Source: Pseudorhodobacter wandonensis
GTDB taxonomy: Bacteria > Pseudomonadota > Alphaproteobacteria > Rhodobacterales > Rhodobacteraceae
Direction: 5' to 3'
DNA: 64,000 nt
Assembly: GCF_001202035.1 (NCBI RefSeq)
Contig: NZ_LGHT01000044.1
Location: forward strand, 62,001 to 126,000
Made by a program: the position numbers and the translations under genes. Positions 10,137 through 20,384 of the stretch are shown one piece after another (the stretch's first letter is position 1; each line of letters begins with the position of its first letter). A model generated the notes under the pieces. That model was not told where the DNA came from. It saw nothing but the letters and a program-made list of their open reading frames with translations, and made no database searches.

Positions 10137-10634
10137 ATGACCGAAGCAAACGGGGCAGCTGCCCAACCCTCTGAAGGCGTAAAAATGCAAGTACTCGCGC
10201 AATTCGTCCGCGATCTGTCATTTGAAAACGCCGTGGCGCAGCGCGGCATGCAAGGCGGCGACGTGCAGCCAGATACCCAAGTGGCTGTTAGCCTTGACGC
10301 ACGCAAGCGCACGGCTGATAACCAGTTTGAAGTCATTACCAAATTCCGCGTCACGTCCAAGAACAAGGCCAATGATGAGGTTTTGTTCGTGGTAGAGCTG
10401 GATTACGGCGGCATCTTCCACGTAGAAGGCGTGCCAGAGGATCAGATGCATCCGTTCCTGCTGATCGAATGCCCGCGCATGTTGTTCCCCTTCGTGCGTC
10501 GCATCATTTCAGATGTAACCCGCGATGGTGGCTTCCCGCCGCTGAACATCGACACGGTAGATTTCCTGGCGCTATACCGCGCCGAGCTTGCCCGCCGGAT
10601 GGAACAGCAAAAAGCCGCGCAGCCTGCCAACTAA
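10137..10634 (+). CDS. secB: Protein-export chaperone SecB
   Basis: 165 residues. SecB is the tetrameric cytosolic chaperone that keeps preproteins unfolded and delivers them to SecA. Family marks are QFVRDLSFENA near the N terminus, ELDYGGIFHVEGVPEDQ and LLIECPRMLFPFVRRIISD, then GGFPPLNIDTVDF. A GGGAG site (10125-10129) precedes the ATG. It faces dnaQ tail to tail, and both share the terminator at 10653-10682. Confidence 0.96.
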   Translation: MTEANGAAAQPSEGVKMQVLAQFVRDLSFENAVAQRGMQGGDVQPDTQVAVSLDARKRTADNQFEVITKFRVTSKNKANDEVLFVVELDYGGIFHVEGVPEDQMHPFLLIECPRMLFPFVRRIISDVTRDGGFPPLNIDTVDFLALYRAELARRMEQQKAAQPAN

Positions 10635-10652
10635 GGTATTGGAAAGTATTAG

Positions 10653-10682
10653 AAAAAGCCGGGCGCGTTGCCCGGCTTTTTT
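10653..10682. terminator. Bidirectional terminator between secB and dnaQ
   Basis: AAAAAGCCGGGC (10653-10664), loop GCGTT, GCCCGGCTTTTTT (10670-10682). A T run is present on both strands, so it can end secB (+) and dnaQ (-); the last T bases are also the dnaQ stop codon. Confidence 0.88.
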
Positions 10683-11373
10683 ATTGGCGTTTGCGCCAGA
10701 CCGCGGCATCACCCAGCTTTTCGACAAAAGCCATGTGGGCGGCAATTTCGACTTCGGTGATACGGGGGGGCAGCGCGATCGGGCGCGGTTTTGGGCGCCA
10801 TTCCTCGGTTTGCACACCGCTGGCGCTGTTTTGTCGATCAAGCGACAGCGCAAAATCGGGCTGGCGGCCGCCGATCAGTTCTAGATAAACCTCGGCCAGA
10901 ATTTCGCTATCCAACAACGCGCCGTGCTTTTCGCGGTTCGAGTTATCAACCCCAAAGCGTCGGCACAGCGCATCCAGTGAGGCCGGAGAACCGGGGAATT
11001 TTTGCCGCGCAATCGCCAGGGTATCCAGCGCCTGCGTCGAAGGCAGTTTTGGCAAGCCGACAACGCCCAGCTCGTGATTGAGAAATTTCATATCAAAACT
11101 GGCATTGTGAATAACCAGCAAATCGCTGCCGACAAAATCAAGAAACGCCTGTGCGATTTCGCGAAACACCGGTTTGTCGCGCAGGAAGTCATCACCTAGA
11201 CCATGCACCTCAAACGCGGCTTTGGGCATCGGGCGTTCGGGATTGATATATTGATGATAGGTACGGCCGGTGGGCATATGGTTGAACAGCTCGACAGCGC
11301 CGATTTCGACGATGCGGTCGCCTTCGGTCGGTTCAAACCCCGTGGTTTCGGTATCGAGTACGATTTCACGCAT
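10681..11373 (-). CDS. dnaQ: DNA polymerase III epsilon subunit (3'-5' proofreading exonuclease)
   Basis: 230 residues. DEDDh exonuclease motifs are complete: LDTETTGFEP (Exo I), HNASFDMKFLNHEL (Exo II) and HGALLDSEILAEVYLEL (Exo III, with the catalytic histidine). The C-terminal ~60 residues are the variable region that binds the polymerase alpha subunit. ATG 11373 begins MREIVLDTETTGF, the normal family start, and overlaps the end of coaE by 8 bases. It is the last gene of the maf-aroE-coaE-dnaQ run, an order typical beside alphaproteobacterial replication origins. Confidence 0.95.
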   Translation of the reverse strand: MREIVLDTETTGFEPTEGDRIVEIGAVELFNHMPTGRTYHQYINPERPMPKAAFEVHGLGDDFLRDKPVFREIAQAFLDFVGSDLLVIHNASFDMKFLNHELGVVGLPKLPSTQALDTLAIARQKFPGSPASLDALCRRFGVDNSNREKHGALLDSEILAEVYLELIGGRQPDFALSLDRQNSASGVQTEEWRPKPRPIALPPRITEVEIAAHMAFVEKLGDAAVWRKRQ

Positions 11374-11959
11374 GGCGTTGCTCTCGGATATAGGCAATCA
11401 GGGCAGTCACATAGGTGCTGACTGCCTCCAGGCTCAGGGTTTCGACAATATGCATCGCGCGCTGGCGCTTTTCAACATCGGGCATTTGGCGTGACAGGAT
11501 AGTTTCAAACTGCGCCGCAGTCATGCCGTCCCGTGCCAAAACGCGGGCACGTTGCAGGGCAGGGGGTGCTGTGACCAACAGCGTCGCATCCATATCGGCC
11601 TCGGTGCCCTTTTCAAACAAAAGCGGAATATCAAAAACCGCAATATCCGTCGTACATCCGGCCAGAAAATCAGCGCGGTCTTGGGCGACCAAGGGGTGTA
11701 CGATCTGTTCAATCTGGGTCAGGGCCGTTGGGTCTGCGACAATAATCTTTTTCAGCGCGCTGCGGTCAATTGCTCCGGCACTCAATGCCTGTGGCCAGCG
11801 TGCAGCAATGTCTGCAACAGCCGCCCCACCAACCGAATACATCCGGTGAACAGCTGCATCCGCATCCCAGACTGGAACACCGGCAGCAACGAAAAACCCG
11901 GCCGTGGTTGATTTTCCCATGCCGATAGATCCGGTCAAACCCAGCCGGTAAGGCATCAT
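11366..11959 (-). CDS. coaE: Dephospho-CoA kinase
   Basis: 197 residues. Catalyses the last step of coenzyme A synthesis, phosphorylation of dephospho-CoA. P-loop GLTGSIGMGKSTTAGFF is at the N terminus, followed by the conserved VWDADAAVHRMY and DIPLLFEKG. The start is one of two adjacent ATGs (11959 or 11956); the first gives the ATGA overlap with aroE. The end overlaps the dnaQ start. Confidence 0.94.
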   Translation of the reverse strand: MMPYRLGLTGSIGMGKSTTAGFFVAAGVPVWDADAAVHRMYSVGGAAVADIAARWPQALSAGAIDRSALKKIIVADPTALTQIEQIVHPLVAQDRADFLAGCTTDIAVFDIPLLFEKGTEADMDATLLVTAPPALQRARVLARDGMTAAQFETILSRQMPDVEKRQRAMHIVETLSLEAVSTYVTALIAYIREQRHA

Positions 11960-12795
11960 AGCCCCATCACGGTGTCGCGCGTTTCCTCATCAACCTCGGG
12001 GCGCTGGCCGAACCAACGCTCAAAGCCTGGCGCGGCCTGATGCAACAACATGCCAAGACCGTCGACCGTTTTGCAGCCGCGCTCTGCTGCAACTGACAAG
12101 AATTCGGTTTGAATTGGCGTGTATACAAGGTCATTGACCAAGGCTTTGGGGTTCAGATTATCCAATGGGATATTCAACTCGGGCTTACCAATCATCCCCA
12201 AGGCCGTGGTATTGACCACTGTCACTGCATCATCCAGCATATGCGGGATTTGCACCCAATCAACAACCGTAATCTTGGCACCAAAATCGGCGCGCAATGC
12301 CTCGGCGCGGGCACGGGTACGGTTTGTTATGCGAATTTCAGGGGCACCAACCTCGATCAAGGCCGCAATTACCGCGCGGGCGGCACCACCGGCGCCAAAA
12401 ACCACGGCAGGGCCGGCCTTGGGCTGCCAATCAGGCGCGTGTTGCCGCAAGTTGGCTACAAAACCCGACCCATCAGTGTTGTCAGCATGAATTTTACCAT
12501 CACTGCGAAAAATCAACGTATTTGCAGCGCCGATCAGGGCCGCGCGATCCGTGACAATATCGGCCAAGCGGATGACGTTTTCTTTGTGCGGAATAGTGAC
12601 ATTCAGGCCAACAAACCCCATTCTGGGCAAAAGCCGCAACACCTCGGCCAAATCGCCTTGGCCGATATCCATCGGGATGTAATGGCCTTTGATGCCATAG
12701 CGTTTCAGCCAGTAATTATGTAAAATCGGCGAGCGGCTGTGTGCAATCGGTGATCCGATAACCCCTGCCAGTGGAATGCGCGGATGATCTGTCAT
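11956..12795 (-). CDS. aroE: Shikimate dehydrogenase (NADP+)
   Basis: 279 residues. Reduces 3-dehydroshikimate to shikimate in the chorismate pathway. Substrate-binding N terminus has [19 protein letters not shown] and [12 protein letters not shown] (catalytic Lys in the latter); ADNTDGSGF supplies the aspartate; the NADP-binding loop is [14 protein letters not shown] with the NRTRARA phosphate-binding arginines; VNTTALGM and [15 protein letters not shown] close the fold. ATGA overlaps at both ends place it in one operon with maf and coaE. Confidence 0.95.
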   Translation of the reverse strand: MTDHPRIPLAGVIGSPIAHSRSPILHNYWLKRYGIKGHYIPMDIGQGDLAEVLRLLPRMGFVGLNVTIPHKENVIRLADIVTDRAALIGAANTLIFRSDGKIHADNTDGSGFVANLRQHAPDWQPKAGPAVVFGAGGAARAVIAALIEVGAPEIRITNRTRARAEALRADFGAKITVVDWVQIPHMLDDAVTVVNTTALGMIGKPELNIPLDNLNPKALVNDLVYTPIQTEFLSVAAERGCKTVDGLGMLLHQAAPGFERWFGQRPEVDEETRDTVMGL

Positions 12796-13394
12796 GTTTC
12801 AATAAATCCTCTTGATCTGAGATAGCCCAAGAGCGGCAACAGGGGAAGCCCAAGGATAGTAAAGTAATCGCCCTGTACAGCAGAAAACAGGCGAACGCCT
12901 TCGTGTTCCAGCAAATAGCAACCGGCCGTATGGCGGATGGTTTCCCAATTGTGGTCAACATACCCTGCCAAATAGCCGTCAGACACGTCATGCATGGTCA
13001 GCTGCGCCTTACCGATATGGCGCCAGACCGGCTCGCCCTGGTGATAGGTCACAATGGCGGACAATAGATGATGCGTTTGGCCGCGCAGCTGAGTAAGTTG
13101 GGAAATGGCCTCTTGTGAGTTTTCCGGCTTTCCCCATGTTTTTCCTTTGAAATCAAGAACTTGATCACATCCTATTACAAAGGCATCGGGGTTTTTCTCG
13201 GCCAGTTTACGGGCTTTCATTTCGGCCAGTAGGTCAGCGATATCTCGCGGCTTTGCACCCTCGGACTCTAGGCTGGCGCGAATAGCAGCCTCATCGATGC
13301 GGGCAGGGGCATGCAAAAAGGTAAGGCCAGCAGCATTTAGCAGCTGCACGCGGGTCTGGGATGACGTGGCAAGGATGATTTCTGGCGTGGCCAT
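12792..13394 (-). CDS. maf: Maf family nucleotide pyrophosphatase
   Basis: 200 residues. Maf proteins hydrolyse modified or canonical nucleoside triphosphates to monophosphates and act as house-cleaning enzymes. The N-terminal [15 protein letters not shown] corresponds to the family S-x-R motif, [17 protein letters not shown] is the mid-domain active-site segment, and [16 protein letters not shown] is the C-terminal motif. It is the first gene of the maf-aroE-coaE-dnaQ run and is divergent from hemJ across the proposed origin. Confidence 0.93.
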   Translation of the reverse strand: MATPEIILATSSQTRVQLLNAAGLTFLHAPARIDEAAIRASLESEGAKPRDIADLLAEMKARKLAEKNPDAFVIGCDQVLDFKGKTWGKPENSQEAISQLTQLRGQTHHLLSAIVTYHQGEPVWRHIGKAQLTMHDVSDGYLAGYVDHNWETIRHTAGCYLLEHEGVRLFSAVQGDYFTILGLPLLPLLGYLRSRGFIET

Positions 13395-13787
13395 AGGTGT
13401 GAACAGTCCTGTGGAAAGTCTTGATATGTTCCGGCAAGCGGTTTTGTGGAGAACCTGGTATTTGGCCTTTGGTGTGGGTAAGGCAGGCTTTTTGTCAAGC
13501 TTGCAGGGAGGATATCCCCATGTGGAAAGTGGTTGGCCAGAGTTAGGGAGAACCTGTCAAAGAACCTCGTTGTTGATAAGTCATAGCTTTTGGGTGGTCG
13601 GTTAAAAAATTGAATCTGTTGTGTTTTTTCGCGATATTGTTGCTTTACTTACATCATTGTACACAAGACAAACTCTGTGGATGAAACTTGGGGCAAATTG
13701 CAGTATTCCCATATCCATAGGCCCATCTATTACTACATCTTTCTATAATACTTATATTTATAGGAAGTAAGGCAAAGGAAAAATCGA
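13395..13787. other. oriC: Candidate chromosomal replication origin (oriC)
   Basis: A 393-base gene-free gap between the divergent maf and hemJ genes. It holds seven 9-mers close to the DnaA box TTATNCACA or its complement: one mismatch at 13445, 13473, 13571, 13657 and 13676; two mismatches at 13410 and 13521. The right half is AT-rich (about 13601-13660 and 13725-13770), suitable for duplex unwinding. One GANTC methylation site (GAATC, 13612) is present. The neighbours are those that flank alphaproteobacterial origins, and parAB with three parS sites lies 3.3-9 kb to the right. No full CtrA palindrome is seen, and dnaA is not in the window. The hemJ promoter (TATAAT at 13744) is also here. 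Confidence 0.65.
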
Positions 13788-14237
13788 ATGACCTCGTTTC
13801 TGGCGGATGCGTATCTTTGGGTTAAAGCCCTGCATGTGATGGCAGTGATCACCTGGATGGCAGGGTTGTTCTATTTGCCACGTTTGTTTGTGTACCATGC
13901 CGAGCAGGTGAAGGCGGGCGAGCCAACTGACAAGCTGTTCCAAACCATGGAGATGAAACTGCTGCGGCTGATTATGAATCCTGCAATGCTTGCGACCTGG
14001 GGGTTTGGTTTGCTGTTGGTTTTTACGCCAGGGATTGTGGATTGGTCGATGGTTTGGCCCTGGACCAAAGCGGCATCAGTGATTGCAATGACGTGGTTCC
14101 ATATGTGGCTTGCAGCGCGTCGCAAGGATTTCGAGGCAGGGCAAAACCACCTGACGGGGCGGCGCTATCGGATGATGAATGAGCTGCCGACGGTTTTGAT
14201 GATCGTGATTGTGCTGTCGGTTATCGTCAAGTTTTAA
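13788..14237 (+). CDS. hemJ: Protoporphyrinogen IX oxidase HemJ
   Basis: 149 residues with four predicted membrane helices. HemJ is the non-flavin membrane protoporphyrinogen oxidase used by many Alphaproteobacteria in place of HemG or HemY; it makes protoporphyrin IX for heme. Conserved residues include the N-terminal histidine in VKALHVMAVITWMAGLFYLPRLFVYH, MEMKLLRLIMNPAM and WFHMWLAA, ending NELPTVLMI. A TATAAT box at 13744 and GGCAAAGGAA before the ATG support independent expression. Ferrochelatase, the next enzyme, is at 48194. Confidence 0.93.
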   Translation: MTSFLADAYLWVKALHVMAVITWMAGLFYLPRLFVYHAEQVKAGEPTDKLFQTMEMKLLRLIMNPAMLATWGFGLLLVFTPGIVDWSMVWPWTKAASVIAMTWFHMWLAARRKDFEAGQNHLTGRRYRMMNELPTVLMIVIVLSVIVKF

Positions 14238-14369
14238 GGCAATCATTGACTTTTCCAGGGGCTTCGCTTAGCTGCTTCTCAGCTGGGCCGTCCGGTCCGT
14301 AAAGCGATTCCCATTTCTTATGCGATGCCAGAACCCGCCTTGGGGTTTGGGGCAAGGATGATTGTTAAG

Positions 14370-15668
14370 ATGAACGAAGAAAACACCATTGTAGAAGACG
14401 ATGTGCAGCGTCTTAATCTTGCGGATCTGAAGGCGAAAACGCCTGCTGATTTGCTGGCGATGGCAGAAGAGTGGGATATCGATAACGCGCCTTCGATGCG
14501 TAAAGGCGAGATGATGTTCTCTCTGCTGAAAGAACATGCCGAAGAAGGCTGGGAAATCGGCGGCGACGGTGTGTTGGAAGTGGTGCAGGATGGCTTTGGC
14601 TTTTTGCGCTCGCCCTCGGCGAACTACCTGCCTGGACCAGATGATATTTATGTTTCGCCCGAAATCATTCGCATGTTTTCCTTGCGTACGGGTGATACAA
14701 TTGAAGGCGTAATTGCTGCCCCGCGTGAGGCCGAACGCTATTTCAGCATGACCAAGGTGACACGGATCAACTTTGATGATCCTGAAAAGGCCCGCCACAA
14801 GGTTCATTTTGATAACCTGACACCGCTATATCCTGATGAGCGACTGAAAATGGAGGTCGAAGACCCGACGCTGAAAGATCGTTCGGCGCGGATTATCGAC
14901 CTCGTTTCTCCGATCGGGAAAGGCCAGCGTGGCTTGATCGTGGCACCTCCACGGACAGGTAAGACGGTGCTGCTGCAGAATATTGCCCATTCGATCGCGA
15001 CCAATCACCCCGAGTGCTATTTAATCGTGCTGTTGATCGATGAACGCCCAGAAGAAGTGACGGATATGCAGCGCTCGGTTAAGGGCGAAGTTGTGTCTTC
15101 GACGTTTGACGAACCGGCAACGCGGCACGTGGCTGTAGCGGAAATGGTAATTGAAAAGGCGAAACGCCTGGTCGAGCACAAGCGCGATGTGGTGATCTTG
15201 CTGGATTCGATCACGCGTTTGGGCCGTGCATTCAACACGGTTGTGCCATCCTCGGGCAAGGTTTTGACCGGTGGTGTGGATGCGAATGCGCTGCAGCGGC
15301 CAAAGCGGTTCTTTGGGGCTGCTCGGAACATTGAAGAAGGTGGGTCGCTGACGATCATCGCGACAGCGCTTATCGATACCGGTTCGCGCATGGACGAGGT
15401 GATCTTTGAAGAATTCAAAGGTACAGGTAACTCGGAAATCGTTCTGGACCGCAAGGTTGCTGATAAACGTGTGTTCCCGGCGATGGATATTCTGAAATCC
15501 GGTACGCGCAAGGAAGATTTGCTGGTTGATAAAATTGACCTGCAGAAAACCTATGTTCTGCGCCGTATTCTGAACCCGATGGGAACCACGGATGCGATCG
15601 AGTTCCTGATTTCAAAACTGAAGCAAACCAAGTCGAATTCGGATTTCTTTGATTCGATGAATACGTAA
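14370..15668 (+). CDS. rho: Transcription termination factor Rho
   Basis: 432 residues. Rho is the hexameric RNA-dependent ATPase that ends transcription. It has the N-terminal [20 protein letters not shown] domain, an RNA-binding cold-shock-like domain with DGFGFLRSP, Walker [12 protein letters not shown], Walker [19 protein letters not shown]-loop and R-loop regions, and the C-terminal [18 protein letters not shown] 14370 gives MNEEN and has AAGGA at 14354; in-frame starts at 14325 and 14358 add residues outside the usual family start. Confidence 0.96.
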   Translation: MNEENTIVEDDVQRLNLADLKAKTPADLLAMAEEWDIDNAPSMRKGEMMFSLLKEHAEEGWEIGGDGVLEVVQDGFGFLRSPSANYLPGPDDIYVSPEIIRMFSLRTGDTIEGVIAAPREAERYFSMTKVTRINFDDPEKARHKVHFDNLTPLYPDERLKMEVEDPTLKDRSARIIDLVSPIGKGQRGLIVAPPRTGKTVLLQNIAHSIATNHPECYLIVLLIDERPEEVTDMQRSVKGEVVSSTFDEPATRHVAVAEMVIEKAKRLVEHKRDVVILLDSITRLGRAFNTVVPSSGKVLTGGVDANALQRPKRFFGAARNIEEGGSLTIIATALIDTGSRMDEVIFEEFKGTGNSEIVLDRKVADKRVFPAMDILKSGTRKEDLLVDKIDLQKTYVLRRILNPMGTTDAIEFLISKLKQTKSNSDFFDSMNT

Positions 15669-15770
15669 AACAAACGGGCTTTGGTACGGATCTGACGGTT
15701 TTCGCAGCCCTTGATAGGGAAGCGAAAACCGAATTCGTTTTGGATGTGCCTCATGACGGGGGATTTTGCA

Positions 15771-17066
15771 GTGATCGATACGATTTATGCGCTGGCCTCG
15801 GCAAGGGGGAAGGCCGGTATAGCCGTTGTTCGTTTGTCTGGCCCTAAGGCGCATGAGGCCTTGGGTATGATGACAAATGTGCCGAAAGCGCGACAGGCGA
15901 GTTTGCGTCGGTTGATTTGGGACGACGTCTTGTTGGATGAAGCCCTTGTTTTGGTGTTTGACCATGGGGCGAGCTTTACCGGCGAAGCGAGTGTAGAGCT
16001 GCATTTGCACGGCGGGCAGGCGGTTGTTGCGGCCGTTATGGACGCTTTGGCGAAGATTGACGGGCTGAGATTGGCAGAGGCCGGCGAGTTTACACGCCGC
16101 GCGCTGGAAAACGGTTGTCTTGACCTTACGCAGGTTGAGGGGCTGGCGGATCTGATCGATGCAGAAACCGAGGCGCAGAGGGTGCAGTCGCTTCGGGTTT
16201 TATCCGGTGCTATTGGCAAAAAAGTCGAAGGTTGGCGGCGCGATCTGGTGCGGGCCGGGGCGTTGCTGGAAGCTACAATTGATTTCGCTGACGAGGATGT
16301 TCCTGTCGATGTGATGCCTGAAGTAACTGCTCTACTTGCAGGATTGAAGGCCGATCTGGCAAAGGAAATTGAGGCCGCAAAAATCTCGGAGCGGATTCGG
16401 GAAGGGTTTGAGGTTGCGATTATTGGCAGGCCAAACATCGGTAAATCGACGCTTTTGAACGCTTTTGCAGGCCGCAAAGCGGCGATTACTTCTGAAATTG
16501 CAGGGACGACGCGCGATGTTATTGAGGTTCGAATGGATGTTGATGGGCTTGCCGTTACGTTTTTGGATACAGCGGGGCTGCGTGAAACCGATGACAAAAT
16601 AGAAGCCTTGGGTGTTGATCTTGCTATTGAACGGTCATCTGCGGCAGACCTTCGAATTTTTTTGACTGATGGTGTCGAGGTTATTCCTGGCGTGAAGCGT
16701 CAAGATGGTGATTTGATCGTTCTCGGTAAGGCTGATATGGTGAGCGAACGTTGTACAGATCTGGTTCGTGTTTCTGGTTTGACAGGCGAAGGGGTATCAG
16801 CTTTGCTTTCCGCCGTGTCGCGATGTTTGTCTGAAAGAGCGGCAGTCGCAGGCACACTAACCAGAACGCGTCATAGAAATGCTATTGTTGGTGCAGTTGT
16901 CGCGTTAGAGGCGGCATTAGACGAATTGGCTAAGCCATTGGTTGTCGTGGAACTGGCGGCGGAAGAGCTGCGCTTGGCGGCCCGCGCGCTGGAGATGTTG
17001 TTGGGAAGAGTTGACGTGGAAGTGTTGCTTGGCGAAATATTCGCAAGCTTTTGTATTGGCAAATAG
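15771..17066 (+). CDS. mnmE: tRNA uridine-5-carboxymethylaminomethyl(34) synthesis GTPase MnmE
   Basis: 431 residues. With MnmG it modifies the wobble uridine of tRNAs. Domains: N-terminal tetrahydrofolate-binding part ([22 protein letters not shown]), a helical region with the inserted G domain ([23 protein letters not shown]), and the C-terminal FCIGK with the conserved cysteine. GTG 15771 is chosen because the family begins at this point and GGGGGA (15758-15763) is 7 bases away; ATG 15753 would add six residues and is possible. The stop is two bases before the mnmG ATG. Confidence 0.93.
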   Translation: MIDTIYALASARGKAGIAVVRLSGPKAHEALGMMTNVPKARQASLRRLIWDDVLLDEALVLVFDHGASFTGEASVELHLHGGQAVVAAVMDALAKIDGLRLAEAGEFTRRALENGCLDLTQVEGLADLIDAETEAQRVQSLRVLSGAIGKKVEGWRRDLVRAGALLEATIDFADEDVPVDVMPEVTALLAGLKADLAKEIEAAKISERIREGFEVAIIGRPNIGKSTLLNAFAGRKAAITSEIAGTTRDVIEVRMDVDGLAVTFLDTAGLRETDDKIEALGVDLAIERSSAADLRIFLTDGVEVIPGVKRQDGDLIVLGKADMVSERCTDLVRVSGLTGEGVSALLSAVSRCLSERAAVAGTLTRTRHRNAIVGAVVALEAALDELAKPLVVVELAAEELRLAARALEMLLGRVDVEVLLGEIFASFCIGK

Positions 17067-17068
17067 GG

Positions 17069-18943
17069 ATGTTTCACGTGAAACAGTTTGACGTAATCGT
17101 AGTGGGCGGCGGGCACGCGGGATGTGAAGCTGCCGCGGTTTCGGCACGGATGGGTGCAAAAACTGCATTAATCACGCTGAAACGTGATTCATTGGGTGTA
17201 ATGTCGTGTAATCCTGCGATTGGCGGGCTTGGTAAGGGCCATCTTGTAAGAGAAATCGACGCTTTTGACGGGATAATGGGTGTAGCCGCCGATCAAGCCG
17301 GTATCCAGTTTAGGTTGTTAAATCATAGTAAGGGACCTGCTGTTCAGGGGCCCCGTATTCAAGCGGACAGAAAACTCTACCGCCGTGCAATTCAACAGAT
17401 TTTGTTCTCGACGCAGAACTTACAGGTGATTGAAGGCGAAGTGGTTGATTTTATTTTGAATGCTACGAGCATTCGTGGTGTGAAATTGCAGGATGGGGCG
17501 GAGGTTTTGTCTCATAGTGTGATTCTGACGGCCGGAACCTTCTTGAATGGCATTATCCATATCGGCGATCAAAGAAGCTCTGGCGGGCGGATTGGTGATC
17601 TGCCGTCTATTCAATTGGCGCAAAAGCTGGCAGAGTTCGGCTTTTCGAGGGGGCGCCTAAAGACCGGCACGCCGCCTCGCTTAGATGGAAAAACAATCGC
17701 TTGGGATAAACTTGAAGCGCAATCCGGTGACGCGGATCCCACCATGCTATCATTCTTGAGCGAAAATCCCACTGCCCGGCAAATCAGCTGTGGGATCACA
17801 GAAACAAATGAACGCACCCATGAAATTGTTCGTTCGAATTTATCGAGATCTGCGATGTACGGCGGGCATATCGAAGGGGTAGGCCCACGCTATTGCCCAT
17901 CAATTGAGGATAAGATCGTTCGCTTTGCTGATAAAACCTCGCATCAGATTTTCTTAGAACCAGAAGGTCTTGATGATGATACCGTTTATCCCAATGGGAT
18001 ATCTACGTCTTTGCCTGCTGACGTCCAAGAGGCATACGTCAGGTCGATCTCTGGACTGGAAAATACGGTTATTCTTCAGCCAGGCTACGCAATAGAATAC
18101 GATTTCTTTGATCCAAGGGGTCTTTCGCCCAGCCTGTCAGTAAAGGGTTTTTCTGGCCTCTATTTTGCCGGCCAGATTAATGGTACTACCGGATATGAGG
18201 AAGCTGCGGCGCAAGGTCTGGTTGCCGGGTCAAATGCTGCTGCTGCTGCACTTGGCCGTGACGAGGTTATGTTTAGTCGCGCAGACAGTTATATAGGCGT
18301 GATGATTGATGATCTGACGACGCGCGGGGTTTCGGAACCATATCGGATGTTTACCTCACGCGCTGAATATCGTTTGGTGTTGCGCGCTGACAATGCCGAT
18401 CAAAGATTGACGCCAAAGGGTATCGATATCGGGGCAGTTGGTGAGCATAGGAATAGGGCCTTTACCCAAAAGCTGGAGTCGTTGAGAGCCTGTAAGTCGC
18501 TATTAGAATCAATAACTTATACACCGCAGCAAATAGCCAAGGCTGGCTTCAAGGTGCGTCAAGATGGGTCCCGTCGTAGTGGATTTTCTATCCTCTCGCA
18601 ACTAGAAGGAGGGATTGTGAACATTTCTGAGAGCTTACCGGATTTCCCCCAAATTCCAGTTGCACATCTAACACAGCTTTGGCGCGAGTCATTGTATGCC
18701 AACTACTCGGATAGACAGGCAAATGAAGCGGCAAAATTGAAACGTGATGAGGATACTCGTATCCCTGAGTGCTTTGACTATTCAAATCTTGCCGGGCTCT
18801 CTCGCGAGCTGTGCCTTAAGTTGCAAGCCCATCGCCCGTCATCTATTGCTCAGGCCAGCCGGATTGAAGGAATGACACCTTCGGCCTTAGTTCTAATTCT
18901 CTCACGCTTGAAAAGTGGTCAAGACAGGCGCAATGTTGTATGA
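17069..18943 (+). CDS. mnmG: tRNA uridine-5-carboxymethylaminomethyl(34) synthesis enzyme MnmG (GidA)
   Basis: 624 residues. FAD enzyme and partner of MnmE. The dinucleotide-binding motif [14 protein letters not shown] follows immediately after MFHVKQ; further signatures are [32 protein letters not shown] and [13 protein letters not shown]. The C-terminal helical domain ends normally. ATG 17069 is embedded in a perfect parS site, so the first residues are dictated by the centromere sequence. A TTG at 17051 is rejected because it lies in mnmE. The end overlaps rsmG in an ATGA. Confidence 0.96.
   Translation: MFHVKQFDVIVVGGGHAGCEAAAVSARMGAKTALITLKRDSLGVMSCNPAIGGLGKGHLVREIDAFDGIMGVAADQAGIQFRLLNHSKGPAVQGPRIQADRKLYRRAIQQILFSTQNLQVIEGEVVDFILNATSIRGVKLQDGAEVLSHSVILTAGTFLNGIIHIGDQRSSGGRIGDLPSIQLAQKLAEFGFSRGRLKTGTPPRLDGKTIAWDKLEAQSGDADPTMLSFLSENPTARQISCGITETNERTHEIVRSNLSRSAMYGGHIEGVGPRYCPSIEDKIVRFADKTSHQIFLEPEGLDDDTVYPNGISTSLPADVQEAYVRSISGLENTVILQPGYAIEYDFFDPRGLSPSLSVKGFSGLYFAGQINGTTGYEEAAAQGLVAGSNAAAAALGRDEVMFSRADSYIGVMIDDLTTRGVSEPYRMFTSRAEYRLVLRADNADQRLTPKGIDIGAVGEHRNRAFTQKLESLRACKSLLESITYTPQQIAKAGFKVRQDGSRRSGFSILSQLEGGIVNISESLPDFPQIPVAHLTQLWRESLYANYSDRQANEAAKLKRDEDTRIPECFDYSNLAGLSRELCLKLQAHRPSSIAQASRIEGMTPSALVLILSRLKSGQDRRNVV
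17070..17085. promoter_or_regulatory. parS: parS site 1 (ParB-binding centromere), at the mnmG start
   Basis: TGTTTCACGTGAAACA is a perfect 16-base palindrome identical to the widely conserved bacterial parS consensus. It starts one base into the mnmG start codon. Confidence 0.93.
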
Positions 18944-19566
18944 ATGGCTTTGATTTGGATGACGTGCCAGGCCTCAATGTTTCACGTGAAACAGTAGAGA
19001 GGCTCAAAGCATACGACCAGCTGGTACGGAAGTGGAATCCCACGATTAATCTTGCCTCCAAACAAAGCATAAGCGAACTTTGGAGCCGTCACATTGTGGA
19101 CTCCGCGCAGATTTTTCCACACATTCCGGCGAGCTCAAATCTCTGCCTGGATGTTGGAAGTGGTGGAGGATTTCCTGGAATCGTTCTGGCTACAATTTCG
19201 ACTGAGCATGTTCCAACACGTCGATTTATCCTTGTTGAATCAGATCAGCGAAAAGCTGCCTTTCTAAGGGAAGTGATCCGTAGCCTTAAACTGAGGGCCG
19301 AAGTACGATCAGAACGTATTGAATCGCTCGAAAAAATTGGGGCAGACTTTTTTACAGCTAGGGCTTTAGCGCCATTGTCAAAGCTTTTGGCATTTGCGCA
19401 TCAACATTTATCCCTACAAGGTGTATGTATTTTTCCAAAAGGCGAAAATCACCTAGAAGAGATAAAAGTGGCTCAAAAACTATTTCGCTTTGAATATCAA
19501 TCTATTCAAAGCCTTACAGACCCAAGAAGCGCAATCTTAAGAATTTACGGAATTGAAAATGCCTGA
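18940..19566 (+). CDS. rsmG: 16S rRNA (guanine(527)-N7)-methyltransferase RsmG
   Basis: 208 residues. SAM-dependent methyltransferase (GidB) with the glycine-rich motif [28 protein letters not shown], and [14 protein letters not shown]. The start overlaps mnmG (ATGA) and the end overlaps parA by 8 bases. A perfect parS site (18978) encodes NVSRETV near the N terminus. The last 180 bases (19381-19560) contain only 63 G+C, far lower than neighbouring genes, although the protein remains plausible to the end. Confidence 0.94.
   Translation: MNGFDLDDVPGLNVSRETVERLKAYDQLVRKWNPTINLASKQSISELWSRHIVDSAQIFPHIPASSNLCLDVGSGGGFPGIVLATISTEHVPTRRFILVESDQRKAAFLREVIRSLKLRAEVRSERIESLEKIGADFFTARALAPLSKLLAFAHQHLSLQGVCIFPKGENHLEEIKVAQKLFRFEYQSIQSLTDPRSAILRIYGIENA
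18978..18993. promoter_or_regulatory. parS: parS site 2, inside rsmG
   Basis: A perfect TGTTTCACGTGAAACA palindrome in the first tenth of rsmG, about 1.9 kb right of site 1 and 0.6 kb left of parA. Confidence 0.93.
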
Positions 19567-20380
19567 GACACATATCGAGAATGCGCCACGTATTATTGCC
19601 CTTACAAACCAAAAAGGGGGCGTCGCAAAAACGACGACCACAATCAATCTGGCAGCGGGGCTTGCCGAACTCGGCTCCAAAGTATTGGTTATAGATCTCG
19701 ATCCTCAGGGAAATGCGTCGACCGGTTTGGGTGTCGAGGTCGCAAGCCGTGGTTTGACAACCTATGATCTGATGGTTGAGGATGCGCCACTCGATCAGGT
19801 GGTAAATGCCACTGGCGTTGATGGCATTTTTATCTGTCCTGCCAATTCCGATCTTTCTTCGGCCGATATGGAAATGATCTCGAATGAAAAGCGCAGCTTT
19901 TTGCTACATGATGCGCTGCGCCAACCTGCTATGGCGGGTTTTGGCTTTGATTTTATTCTCATCGACTGCCCACCATCGCTTAATCTTCTCACTGTCAATG
20001 CGCTTGTTGCCTGTCACTCTGTGCTCATTCCTCTTCAAAGCGAGTTTTTCGCTTTAGAAGGCCTGTCTCAACTTATGCTTACAGTTCGGGAAATCCGTCA
20101 GACGGCCAATAGTGACCTGCGTATCGAAGGCGTTTTGCTGACAATGTATGATAAGCGCAACAATCTATCGCAGCTGGTTGAGGCAGATGCACGTGAGAAT
20201 CTGGGCGAATTGGTCTTTGAAACCGTTATTCCGCGCAATGTTCGGGTCAGTGAGGCGCCGTCCTATGCTTTACCTGTTCTCATTTATGATTCGGCGTCAA
20301 AAGGGTCCGAGGCTTACCGCGCTCTTTCGAAAGAGATTGCCGGGCGTTATGGTTTGAAAATGCGAAAGAACGAGGTGTGA
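19559..20380 (+). CDS. parA: Chromosome-partitioning ATPase ParA (Soj)
   Basis: 273 residues. Deviant Walker A motif NQKGGVAKTTTTINLAAGLA, the DLDPQGNASTGLG segment and DFILIDCPPSL identify a chromosomal ParA of the short type, with no N-terminal helix-turn-helix. It forms ATP-dependent nucleoid gradients that move ParB-parS complexes. ATG 19559 overlaps the rsmG stop by 8 bases; a TTG two codons upstream is less likely. parB begins 4 bases after its stop. Confidence 0.96.
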   Translation: MPETHIENAPRIIALTNQKGGVAKTTTTINLAAGLAELGSKVLVIDLDPQGNASTGLGVEVASRGLTTYDLMVEDAPLDQVVNATGVDGIFICPANSDLSSADMEMISNEKRSFLLHDALRQPAMAGFGFDFILIDCPPSLNLLTVNALVACHSVLIPLQSEFFALEGLSQLMLTVREIRQTANSDLRIEGVLLTMYDKRNNLSQLVEADARENLGELVFETVIPRNVRVSEAPSYALPVLIYDSASKGSEAYRALSKEIAGRYGLKMRKNEV

Positions 20381-20384
20381 TCTG

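Noticed and set aside
13606-13621. CtrA-type site (TTAA-N7-TTAA) in the proposed origin
   Set aside because: TTAAAAAATTGAATC has only one proper half; the second TTAA is missing.
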